A DNA stretch of 15,413 nucleotides. Origin: JBOHPP01 sp050731755. GTDB lineage: Bacteria; Methylomirabilota; Methylomirabilia; Rokubacteriales; CSP1-6. This document shows positions 6,470 through 13,542 of this stretch, piece by piece. The stretch lies in NCBI GenBank assembly GCA_050731755.1, contig JBOHPP010000142.1:1-15413 (forward strand), read 5' to 3'. Both the position numbers and the translations under genes were made by a program. Position 1 is the first letter of the stretch, and each line of letters opens with the position of its first letter. Under the pieces are notes generated by a model that was not told where the DNA came from, made no database searches, and was given only the letters and a program-made list of their open reading frames with translations.

Positions 6470-7774
6470 ATGGACCTGACGCTCGTCTCGCTCGTCCTCC
6501 TCGGCGTGATGCTGATGCTCCTCACGTCCGGCGTATGGGTGGCCCTGTCGCTCATGGGCGTCGGGCTGGTCGGCATCCTCGCCTTCACCTCGGCGCCGGC
6601 CGGAAAAGTCATGGCGACGACGGTCTGGGGCGCGAGCGGGAGCTGGGCGCTCACGTCCCTACCGCTCTTCATCTGGATGGCCGACATCCTGTTCCGGACG
6701 CGGCTGTCCGACGACATCTTCACGGGGCTCGCGCCCTGGATGACGCGGATTCCTGGGCGCCTGATCCACATCAACATCGTCGGCTGCGGCCTCTTCTCGG
6801 CCGTCTCCGGCTCGAACGCGGCGACGTGCGCGACCATCGCCAAGATCGCGCTGCCCGAGCTCAAGCGGCGCGGCTACGACGAGCGCATGATCATCGGCAC
6901 CCTCACCGCATCGGGAACGCTCGGCATCCTGATCCCGCCGTCCATCATGATGATCGTGTACGGCTTCATCGCCGAGGTCTCGATCGCTCGCCTCTTCATC
7001 GCCGGCGTCATCCCCGGCATCCTCATGGTCCTCATCTTCATGGGTTACGTCATCGTCTGGGCGTGGCTGAATCCGGGCAAGACCCCGCCCAGCGACATCC
7101 ACTCGACCTTCGCCGAGCGCCTGTGGGCCTCGCGCCGGCTGATCCCGGTCGTGGCGCTCATTGTCCTCGTCATCGGCTCGATCTACGCGGGCGTGGTGAC
7201 TCCAACCGAGGCCGCGACCGTCGGCGTCGTCGGCGCCCTCGCGCTCTCGGCGCTCTATGGCTCGCTCACCCGGACGAGCTTCGTCGAGAGCCTGCGGGGC
7301 GCCACGCGCACGTCCTGCATGATCGCGTTCATTCTGGCCGGCGCCACGTTCATGTCGATGGCCATGGCCTATACGGGAATCCCGCGCGTGCTCGCCCAGT
7401 GGATCGCGTCCTTCCAGCTCTCCGTGTGGGGGCTTCTGGCCGCGCTCAGCGTGCTCTATGTGCTCCTCGGCTTCGCCCTGGATGGTATCTCGATGGTGGT
7501 CCTGACCTCCGCCGTGGTACAGCCGATGATTTTGCAGGCGGGGATCGACCCGGTGTGGTTTGGGATCTATATCGTGCTGATGGTCCAGGTCGCCGAGCTG
7601 ACGCCGCCCGTGGGCTTCCCGATGTTCGTGATGCAGATGTTCACCGGGCGTAGCCTGTTCTACATCGCGCGCGCGGGCCTGCCCTTCTTCTTTCTACTGC
7701 TCGCCGGTACCGCGCTCATCGTCGTGTTCCCCGACCTCGTGACGTACCTGCCGAACAAAATGCTGAACCGGTAG
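6470..7774 (+). CDS. dctM: TRAP transporter large permease, DctM family
   Basis: The 434-residue product is the channel-forming subunit of the TRAP importer. It is hydrophobic throughout, with about a dozen membrane segments, and has the normal DctM length. Signature regions are CGLFSAVSGSNAATCATIAK (about 106-125) and LPELKRRGYD (128-137), then TASGTLGILIPPSIMMIVYG (146-165). The repeat in the second half includes AELTPPVGFPMFVMQ. These correspond to the hairpin and ion/substrate-binding regions conserved in the family. It follows dctQ by 6 nt, and the hydrolase gene begins 33 nt after its stop, so all belong to one transcript. Frame and motifs are intact. Confidence 0.95.
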   Translation: MDLTLVSLVLLGVMLMLLTSGVWVALSLMGVGLVGILAFTSAPAGKVMATTVWGASGSWALTSLPLFIWMADILFRTRLSDDIFTGLAPWMTRIPGRLIHINIVGCGLFSAVSGSNAATCATIAKIALPELKRRGYDERMIIGTLTASGTLGILIPPSIMMIVYGFIAEVSIARLFIAGVIPGILMVLIFMGYVIVWAWLNPGKTPPSDIHSTFAERLWASRRLIPVVALIVLVIGSIYAGVVTPTEAATVGVVGALALSALYGSLTRTSFVESLRGATRTSCMIAFILAGATFMSMAMAYTGIPRVLAQWIASFQLSVWGLLAALSVLYVLLGFALDGISMVVLTSAVVQPMILQAGIDPVWFGIYIVLMVQVAELTPPVGFPMFVMQMFTGRSLFYIARAGLPFFFLLLAGTALIVVFPDLVTYLPNKMLNR

Positions 7775-7807
7775 CCGGCAGCCCGGCGCCGCGTGGAGGA
7801 GCGCGTC

Positions 7808-8746
7808 ATGCCCGAATTCCAGGTTCCGCCGCATCGCAACCTCGCCGGGTACGGGCCGAAGCCGCCGCACGCCCGCTGGCCGGACGACGCCCGCGTCGCC
7901 GTCTCGCTCGTGCTCAACGTGGAGGAGGGCTCGGAGCGCGCGGTGAGCCGTGGCGACCGGGTCAACGAGCCCGTCTACGACATGGTGGAGGCCATCGAGG
8001 GCAGCCCCAACCTCACGATGGAGTCACACTTCGACTACGGGACGCGGGCGGGCTACTGGCGGATCGTGCGCGTGCTGGAGCGCTACCGGGCCACCTGCAC
8101 GGTCAACGCCTGCGCGGAGGCGCTCGCGCTCTCCCCGTGGCTGGCCCGTGACGTTGTGGCCCGCGGCTTCGAGGTCGCCTGCCACGGTTACCGATGGATG
8201 ACCTCGCTCGGGATGACCGAAGCCGAGGAGCGAGAGTGGATCGACCGCGCCGTGAAAACGATCACCGACGTGTGCGGCGCACGGCCGGTCGGCTGGCACA
8301 CGCGCTGTCCCCACACCCCGAACACGCGCCGTCTGCTCGCCCAGGAGGGGGGCTTCGTCTACGACAGCGACGCCTACGACGACGACCTTCCGTACCTGAT
8401 CGACGTCGGCGGCGGGCGCCAGCACGTCGTCCTACCCTACAGCCTCGACACGAACGACATGCGGTTCCAGCGGCCGGAGGCCGGGTTCGTCCGGGCCAGC
8501 GACTTCGCCGAGTACGTGATCGACGCCTTTGACTGGCTGTGGGAGGAGGGCGCCACGACGCCCCGGATGATGACGATCGGGCTCCACCTGCGCACGATCG
8601 GGCGGCCTGCCCGCATCGGGGGGCTCGACCGCGTCCTCCGCCACGTCACCGGCAAGGGTGGGGCCTGGATCGCGCGGCGCGCGGACATCGCTCGCCATTG
8701 GCTGCGCCTGCACGGCCGCGGCGTCTCCCCGGCCGGCGCCTGGTGA
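7808..8746 (+). CDS. Polysaccharide deacetylase-fold hydrolase, PuuE/allantoinase or cyclic-imidase-like
   Basis: This 312-residue protein has the NodB-type fold in the version used by PuuE allantoinases and related cyclic-imide hydrolases, which open C-N rings rather than deacetylate sugars. Visible motifs are LNVEEGSE (36-43), replacing the NodB Asp-Asp pair as in PuuE; VACHGYRW (123-130) with a likely metal His; GWHTRCPHTPNTRRLL (162-177); YDSDAYDDDLPY (185-196); and TIGLHLRTIGRPARI (256-270), with the final conserved His. I chose ATG 7808 over GTG 7793 because GGAGGAG stands at the right distance before 7808. There is no signal peptide, so it acts in the cytosol, which fits processing of a substrate brought in by the TRAP system encoded just upstream. 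The exact substrate (allantoin, hydantoin, imide or other) is open. Confidence 0.85.
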   Translation: MPEFQVPPHRNLAGYGPKPPHARWPDDARVAVSLVLNVEEGSERAVSRGDRVNEPVYDMVEAIEGSPNLTMESHFDYGTRAGYWRIVRVLERYRATCTVNACAEALALSPWLARDVVARGFEVACHGYRWMTSLGMTEAEEREWIDRAVKTITDVCGARPVGWHTRCPHTPNTRRLLAQEGGFVYDSDAYDDDLPYLIDVGGGRQHVVLPYSLDTNDMRFQRPEAGFVRASDFAEYVIDAFDWLWEEGATTPRMMTIGLHLRTIGRPARIGGLDRVLRHVTGKGGAWIARRADIARHWLRLHGRGVSPAGAW

Positions 8747-8759
8747 CTTGGTGAGACCT

Positions 8760-8818
8760 CGTGTTTCCCTTCGCGAAGACACCCGCAGCCGACTGCAAAT
8801 GATCCTGTCCCTGGAGTC
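8760..8818 (+). pseudogene. Short relic of a second HTH/DUF2442-like gene
   Basis: This 59-nt stretch resembles 3128-3188 inside the intact HTH gene. The first 21 bases share 18 identities, and a shared TGATCCTGT lies at nearly the same distance (a net shift of 2-3 nt). Translated, it gives VFPFAKT as in the intact protein, then a frameshift, then NDPV corresponding to GDPV. A stop (TGA) precedes it and no start or remaining domain is seen. It lies between the hydrolase stop and the cytidylate kinase-like gene, far from the first copy. I read it as decayed debris of a related gene. Confidence 0.5.
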
Positions 8819-8837
8819 AAGGCGCTGACGGGCCGCC

Positions 8838-8866
8838 TTGACAACCTTCGAGCCGGGGCGCATCGT
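8838..8866 (+). promoter_or_regulatory. Weak candidate promoter for the cytidylate kinase-like gene
   Basis: A perfect TTGACA (8838-8843) is followed after 17 bp by CATCGT (8861-8866), which matches the -10 consensus at only three positions. It lies in the 221-nt gap before the next gene, so a promoter is expected here, but the -10 is poor. The gene itself has a strong GGGGAGG ribosome site just before its ATG. Confidence 0.25.
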
Positions 8867-8875
8867 CTGTCCGCC

Positions 8876-8905
8876 GCCAGTCATCAAGTCGCCAGTCATC
8901 AAGTC
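8876..8905 (+). repeat. 15-bp perfect tandem duplication
   Basis: GCCAGTCATCAAGTC occurs twice head to tail (8876-8890 and 8891-8905), and a third copy begins with GCC at 8906. It lies in the 5' region of the cytidylate kinase-like gene. The copies are identical, which suggests recent slippage; a regulatory role is possible but unsupported. Confidence 0.8.
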
Positions 8906-8967
8906 GCCGGAGTGCGTTGGTGATGGTTGCCTCGGCGGCACTGGAGTCGTCCGAGGGGAGGTAAATC

Positions 8968-9792
8968 ATGAGCATCGTCGCCATTTCGGAGACGGTTGGA
9001 AGCCTGGGCGCTGACATTGGCCGGGCGGCGGCCACGAGGCTCGGCTATGAGTTCGCAGATCGGGAGATCATCACAAAGGCGGCCGAGCGCTTCGGCGAAG
9101 GCCTCATGGAGCTGAAGCATGCTGCGGAGGAAAAGCCGACCCTCTGGGAGCGGTTCTCAGAGGCCCAGCAGCGTTACATGACCTACATCGAGGCGATCAT
9201 CTTCGAGCTGGCCGCGCAGGATAACGTCGTCCTCGTGGGCCGCGCCTCCACCCTGGTGCTCAGGGACGCGCCCCACGTCCTGCGACTGCGCGTTAACGCC
9301 CCGGAGCGCGTGCGCGCCGAGCGGGTGGTGCAACGGGAGGGGCTTACGCGGGACGCCGCGCTCGACGCTGTCCGGCAGGCTGACCGCGAGCTGGGGGCGC
9401 GGGTCAGGTTCTTCTACCATGTCGACTGGGAGGATCCGCTCCTCTACGATCTTGTTCTCAACTCCGAGCGGTTGAGCGTCGAGGAAGGCGTCCGGATCGT
9501 CCAGGATCTGCTCCGCGGTGAGCGGTTCCAGACGACCGACGTCTCACGCTCGACGGTGACGGACCGGAGCCTGACGGCCCAGGCCAAGGCGATGCTCCTG
9601 GCCAACCCGGTGACCCGTGCGCAGCAGATCGTCGTATCCTGTGCGCAGGGCGCCCTTTCCCTCACTGGATACGTCCGATCCGAGGAGGAGCGGACGGTGG
9701 CCCAGGAGACCGTCGCCAAGATTCCGGGCGTCACCAGCGTCCTGAACGACATCATCGCTATGCCCCGGACCCATCCCACACTTGTGGTGTAG
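8968..9792 (+). CDS. Cytidylate kinase-like protein with C-terminal BON domain
   Basis: The 274-residue product joins two domains. Residues about 1-182 match the cytidylate kinase-like family: a P-loop region GSLGADIG (11-18), where the usual second glycine of GSGG is Leu; VLVGRAS (88-94); the lid segment VNAPERVRAERVVQREG (109-125); and DRELGARVRFFYHVDW (139-154), then DPLLYDLVLNSERLS. Residues about 198-266 form a BON domain with AQGALSLTGYVRSEEE and KIPGVTSVLNDI, a fold that usually binds membranes or ligands in periplasmic or ion-responsive proteins. There is no signal peptide, so the BON domain here is cytosolic. The altered P-loop leaves kinase activity uncertain, and a nucleotide-sensing role is possible. 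The start is fixed by a strong GGGGAGG upstream. It converges with the minus-strand operon. Confidence 0.82.
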   Translation: MSIVAISETVGSLGADIGRAAATRLGYEFADREIITKAAERFGEGLMELKHAAEEKPTLWERFSEAQQRYMTYIEAIIFELAAQDNVVLVGRASTLVLRDAPHVLRLRVNAPERVRAERVVQREGLTRDAALDAVRQADRELGARVRFFYHVDWEDPLLYDLVLNSERLSVEEGVRIVQDLLRGERFQTTDVSRSTVTDRSLTAQAKAMLLANPVTRAQQIVVSCAQGALSLTGYVRSEEERTVAQETVAKIPGVTSVLNDIIAMPRTHPTLVV

Positions 9793-9806
9793 CGGCTCAG
9801 CGTCGC

Positions 9807-9836
9807 GCCAGCCCGCCCTCCAGCGAAGGGACTGGC
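9807..9836. terminator. Hairpin between convergent genes
   Basis: GCCAG-CCC (9807-9814) can pair with GGG-A-CTGGC (9828-9836) around a 13-nt loop. It fills the 44-nt gap between the stop of the cytidylate kinase-like gene and the stop of the DUF1116 gene, where a bidirectional terminator is expected. No T-run follows on either strand, so it is not a classical intrinsic terminator. Confidence 0.35.
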
Positions 9837-11273
9837 TCACGCGCACCTCGCCGGCCCGGTGGCGGCGCCGGGGCCGGACCACGCGGCCATTGCCCGGAGC
9901 GCGTTTTCGAAGCAGGCGAACGGAGGCTTGACCAGGCCGGCGCCGATCTGGCCGATCCCGGGCTGGCGGTGCGCGATCCCGGTGTTGATCTGGGGCAGGA
10001 TCCGGGTCTGGACGACCAGCCGCACGTCGATTCCGGTCGGCGTGCCGCGGAACCCGAGGACCGGCAGCCGGTAGACCGGGCTCTCGCCCAGCGTGATCTC
10101 GTACATGAGGCGCGTGGTCCGGAGCGCCTCCTCCGCGGTGCCGCCGACGAACTGCACGATCGCCGGCGCGCCCCCCATGGCGAAGCCGCCGATCCCGGCG
10201 GTCTCCGTGATCGCGCTGTCGCCGATGTCGGGGTTCGCGTCCTGGGGAGCGTACCCCGTGAAGTAGAGCCCGGCGGGCGTCTCGGCCGGCGCCGTGAACC
10301 AGCGGTCGCCGAGCCCGCTCACCCGGATCCCGAAGTCGGTTCCGTTGCGCGCCATGGTGGTGACCAGCGTGCTCCGGGGGATGCCGTGGCTGGCGTCGGT
10401 GGCGGCCTTGCAGGCGGCCATGGCCAGGTTGAGGAAGAAGTGCTCGTTGCCGCCGATGAAGGTGAACAGCCGGGCCCGGTCGGCGGCCGGCAGGTCGAGC
10501 GCAGCCAGATGCGGGCCGAGGGCCTTGATCAGGAGCGCCGAGGCGGCACGGTTGCGGTTGTGGCACTCGTCGCCCATCTGCAGCGCCTGGGCGATCAGCG
10601 CCCGGAGGTCGAGGCCGCCGGCCGCGCGGACCGCGGCGCCGAGCGCGGGCCCCAGCGAGGTCGCCATCCAGCGCAGCCGCTCGATGACATCGTCCGCATA
10701 GGCGCCGTAGCGGAGGACCCGGCCGAGCCCCTCGTTGAGCGTCGCGTAGGCCCGGTTGCCGCGTGCCCGGTTCTCGACGATCACGACGGGCATCGAGGCA
10801 GTGACGATCCCCGCCATGGGCCCGACGGCGGCATGGTGGTGGCAGGGGTCGAACCGGAGATCGTCGGAGAGGGCCAGGCGCTCGGCGGCCTCCGCGCTCG
10901 GCGCCAGCCGCTCGTAGAGGAGCCCGCCGAGGATGGCTCCGCGCATGGGGCCGCTCATCCGCTCCCAGGTGATCGGCGGCCCCGCGTGGAGCACGGTCTC
11001 GCGCGTCATCCCCGGGACGACCTCGATCGCCGGACGGACGTCGACCAGCACGGGCTCGGCGGCGATGAGCCGTCCGAGGGCGTCGCGGTTGGCCGCGTCG
11101 ACCTCATCGGACCAGAGCGCGTCGAGCCCGGCAGCCAGCGACGCTTCGCCTCCGGCCGGAGGCCGCCAGTCCACGCGCGTCACCGACACGCCCTGGGCGT
11201 CGAGCGCGTCGGCGAACAACTCGACGCCGGCGCTGAGGGCGCGCAGCGGCGAGGCGAAGAAGCCGGCGCTCAC
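9837..11273 (-). CDS. DUF1116 protein, AllG/YlbE family (putative oxamate carbamoyltransferase subunit)
   Basis: This 478-residue protein matches the DUF1116 family, of which E. coli YlbE (AllG) is a member linked to oxamate carbamoyltransferase with FdrA and AllH. Conserved blocks are LHAGPPITWERMSGPMRGA (95-113), PCHHHAAVGPMAGI (143-156), GDECHNRNRAASALL (234-248), ARNGTDFGIRVSG (308-320), NPDIGDSAITETAGIGGFAM (347-366) and TGIAHRQPGIGQIGAG (431-446). The first roughly 60 residues, with LSAGVELFADAL and VDWRPPAGG, are extra compared with YlbE and resemble the C-terminal end of E. coli FdrA. The GTG start has GGAGG six bases upstream and overlaps the fdrA stop as GTGA. The last gene of its operon, it probably forms a complex with FdrA. 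The reaction in this organism is inferred. Confidence 0.85.
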   Translation of the reverse strand: MSAGFFASPLRALSAGVELFADALDAQGVSVTRVDWRPPAGGEASLAAGLDALWSDEVDAANRDALGRLIAAEPVLVDVRPAIEVVPGMTRETVLHAGPPITWERMSGPMRGAILGGLLYERLAPSAEAAERLALSDDLRFDPCHHHAAVGPMAGIVTASMPVVIVENRARGNRAYATLNEGLGRVLRYGAYADDVIERLRWMATSLGPALGAAVRAAGGLDLRALIAQALQMGDECHNRNRAASALLIKALGPHLAALDLPAADRARLFTFIGGNEHFFLNLAMAACKAATDASHGIPRSTLVTTMARNGTDFGIRVSGLGDRWFTAPAETPAGLYFTGYAPQDANPDIGDSAITETAGIGGFAMGGAPAIVQFVGGTAEEALRTTRLMYEITLGESPVYRLPVLGFRGTPTGIDVRLVVQTRILPQINTGIAHRQPGIGQIGAGLVKPPFACFENALRAMAAWSGPGAATGPARCA

Positions 11274-12700
11274 CGCCTGCCTCCGGCGAGCCGCCGAGCC
11301 AGCTCGGCCGCGATCCGGTTCGTGGCGCAGACGAGGACGCCGGCGGCGCGCAACTGCGCCTCCTGCTCGCCGAGACGCTGCGGGTCTTCATCGGTGCCCA
11401 CGACGTGAGCGACGAGGTGCAACGGGCGCCCGCGGGCCGCCGCGCGGGCGTCGGCGCCGGCGCGGGCCAGCTCGCCGGCCGGATCGGGGTGGGCGCCCCA
11501 GCCGAGGACTACATCGGCCAGAATCACCGCGACACCCCCGTCGGCGCCCGCGGCGCGCACAGCGCCATTCCGCAGCGCGGGGTCGATCATCGGGTGCGGG
11601 CGGCCGCGCGTATAGGCCGGGCTGCCGAAGTCTACGAAACGCGGGCCGTCGCCCACGATGGCCGCCGCCTCCTCGCAGAGCGTGCCGCCGGTGAAGAGCC
11701 CGGCGACCCGACCGGCCGCGGGCGACCCTCCGTCCGGGGGGAGGGGGAGCGCCGCGGGCGTGAGGCCGACGGCGTCCAATCCGGTCAGCGCCGCCGCCTC
11801 GAGCGTCGCCACCGCCCGCACGCCGGCCGGCGCCTTGCCGCCCCAGCCGAGAAGGCAGGCGACGACCGGCTTGCCGGCCGCGGCCGCCGCCGCGAGCACG
11901 CGGTCGGCGACCGCCTCGGACGGCGGCTTGGAGACGATCACGATCACCGCCGTCGCCGGGTCGCGGGCCAGCCACTCGAGCGCCTGGAGCGTGGTGAGGC
12001 CGCCGACGGCGTCATCGAGGTCGCGGCCGCCGGTGCCGATGACTTGCGAGACGCCACCGCCCAGGCGGTGGACGAGGGTGCTGACCTCCTGGAGCCCGGT
12101 GCCCGAGGCCCCGACGAGACCGATCGGCCCGCGCCGGACCCGGTTGGCGAAGCCGAGGCCGATGCCGTCGAGGATCGCCGTGCCGCACTCCGGGCCCATG
12201 ACGAACAAGCCCCGGGCGCCGGCCCGACGCTTGAGCGTGACCTCGTCGGCCGGGGCGACATGGTCGCTGAACAGAAAGACGTGAAGGCCGGCGCCGAGCG
12301 CCTGGTGGGCCTCGAGCGCCGCGAACGGGCCCGGCACCGAGATCACCGCGACCTGCGCGCCCTCGGCCCGGCGCGCGGCCGTGAACGTCGACCGGGGCGC
12401 CAGCTCCGTCGCGGCACTGGGCGCGCCGGGGGAAGCGAGCAAGATCTCGGCGCTGGCCAGCGCGGTGCGGGCGGCGTCGGCCGTCTCGGCGCGGACCGCG
12501 AGGACGAGATCGGTGGCGCCGGCGCTCTCCGCTTCGCCGGTGAGAAGCCCGGCTTCGTCGAGCAGGGCCCGGTTCGGCTCGGTGGCCATCAGCGCGGCGG
12601 CCTCGACGACGCCGGGCAGCGCCCGCAGCTCCGCCGTCGCCCGCATCAGCGTCACCGAGTCGTAATACGCGTTCCGCCTGATCAGCGCGACCAGTTCCAG
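11270..12700 (-). CDS. fdrA: FdrA family protein (AllF-like), probable CTG start
   Basis: FdrA proteins resemble the succinyl-CoA synthetase alpha/beta fold; E. coli FdrA (AllF) is reported to act with AllG and AllH in carbamoyl transfer from oxalurate. Numbering from GTG 12655, clear motifs are VMGPECGTAI (152-161), GLVGASGTGLQE (179-190), IGTGGRDL (206-213) and VSKPPSEAV (241-249), followed by FTGGTLCEEA and GRPHPMIDPALRNG. The reading frame upstream of 12655 still encodes family sequence (ALIRRNAYYDSV aligns with AFIKKGCFQDSV of E. coli FdrA), but has no ATG, GTG or TTG. A CTG at 12700 sits 7 nt after GAGG and 2 nt after the ATPase stop, so I place the start there, giving 476 residues. The product is shorter than E. 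coli FdrA (about 555) because it lacks its C-terminal segment, which appears instead at the front of the next gene. Confidence 0.85.
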   Translation of the reverse strand: MELVALIRRNAYYDSVTLMRATAELRALPGVVEAAALMATEPNRALLDEAGLLTGEAESAGATDLVLAVRAETADAARTALASAEILLASPGAPSAATELAPRSTFTAARRAEGAQVAVISVPGPFAALEAHQALGAGLHVFLFSDHVAPADEVTLKRRAGARGLFVMGPECGTAILDGIGLGFANRVRRGPIGLVGASGTGLQEVSTLVHRLGGGVSQVIGTGGRDLDDAVGGLTTLQALEWLARDPATAVIVIVSKPPSEAVADRVLAAAAAAGKPVVACLLGWGGKAPAGVRAVATLEAAALTGLDAVGLTPAALPLPPDGGSPAAGRVAGLFTGGTLCEEAAAIVGDGPRFVDFGSPAYTRGRPHPMIDPALRNGAVRAAGADGGVAVILADVVLGWGAHPDPAGELARAGADARAAARGRPLHLVAHVVGTDEDPQRLGEQEAQLRAAGVLVCATNRIAAELARRLAGGRR

Positions 12701-12702
12701 GG

Positions 12703-13536
12703 TTACGCCTCGCGCAGCACCTCGCGGCCCTCGCGCACCTTCTCGAAGAAGGCGACCTCCTCCTTGACGTCGAGGTGCCGGGGGCGCCGGAGGTCGATCT
12801 TCACCACACGCACGATGCTCGAGCCACTCCGGGCCGAGCGGCCGCGGCTCATGACCACGACGCGGTCAGAGAGGAAGACGGCCTCCTCGATCGAGTGGGT
12901 CACGAAGACGATGGTGAGCCGCTGGGCCTCCCACAGCCGCAGCAGCTCGCGATTCATGCGGTCGCGCGTGATCTCGTCCAGGGCGCCGAAAGGCTCGTCG
13001 AGCAGCAGCACCTGCGGCGCCAGCGTCAGCGCGCGCGCGATGGCGACCCGCTGCTGCATGCCGCCGGAGAGCGCGCCGGGGTAGAAGTGGGCGAAGGACG
13101 AGAGCTCCACGGTCGCCAGCGCCTGGCGCGCCCGGGCCAGGTGCCGCCGGCGGCGGAGCGGCCACGCCCACCAACGGGGATCGCGCATGCGCAGGGGAAG
13201 CAGGACGTTCTCTTCGACCGTCAGCCACTCGAAGAGCACGGGCTGCTGGAAGATGACGGTGGCCAGGCCGGCCCGCACGGCCTCGGCCGGCCGCCGGCCG
13301 CAGACCTCCACTCGTCCGGCGGTCGGCGGCCTGAGGCCAGCCAGCATGAACAGGACCGTCGTCTTCCCGCAGCCCGACGGCCCGATGATCGAGACGAACT
13401 CGCCCGGCGCCACGTCGAGCGAGAAGTCGGCCACCGCCTCGAGCACCTGATCGCCGGGCGGGCCGGCGGGCCCGGCCCGCCGATCGACGTCGTAGACCTT
13501 CGACGCCCGCTCGAGGACGATGACCGGTTCGGCCAT
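12703..13536 (-). CDS. NitT/TauT-type ABC transporter ATP-binding protein
   Basis: This 277-residue ATPase powers the importer encoded by the two genes upstream on the same strand. All nucleotide-binding motifs are intact: Walker A GPSGCGKTT (52-60), Q-loop IFQQPVLFEW (95-104), signature LSGGMQQR (156-163), Walker B VLLLDEP (176-182), D-loop GALD and switch His H214 in VTHSIEEAV. The Q-loop followed by P-x-L-x-x-W is characteristic of the SsuB/TauB/NrtD-type subfamily, whose members import sulfonates, nitrate, taurine, pyrimidines or similar small molecules. It begins 6 nt after the binding-protein gene and ends 2 nt before the proposed fdrA start. An insertion at about 18-29 (RRAGPAGPPGDQ) lies between the first strands and looks harmless. 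Confidence 0.94.
   Translation of the reverse strand: MAEPVIVLERASKVYDVDRRAGPAGPPGDQVLEAVADFSLDVAPGEFVSIIGPSGCGKTTVLFMLAGLRPPTAGRVEVCGRRPAEAVRAGLATVIFQQPVLFEWLTVEENVLLPLRMRDPRWWAWPLRRRRHLARARQALATVELSSFAHFYPGALSGGMQQRVAIARALTLAPQVLLLDEPFGALDEITRDRMNRELLRLWEAQRLTIVFVTHSIEEAVFLSDRVVVMSRGRSARSGSSIVRVVKIDLRRPRHLDVKEEVAFFEKVREGREVLREA
12708..12711 (-). promoter_or_regulatory. Shine-Dalgarno GAGG supporting a CTG start for fdrA
   Basis: On the minus strand GAGG lies in the last codons of the ATPase gene, 7 nt before CTG 12700. No comparable site precedes GTG 12655. This spacing, together with the extra conserved residues, decides the start. Coupled re-initiation after the ATPase stop at 12703 is likely. 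Confidence 0.5.
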
Positions 13537-13542
13537 CCCCGC

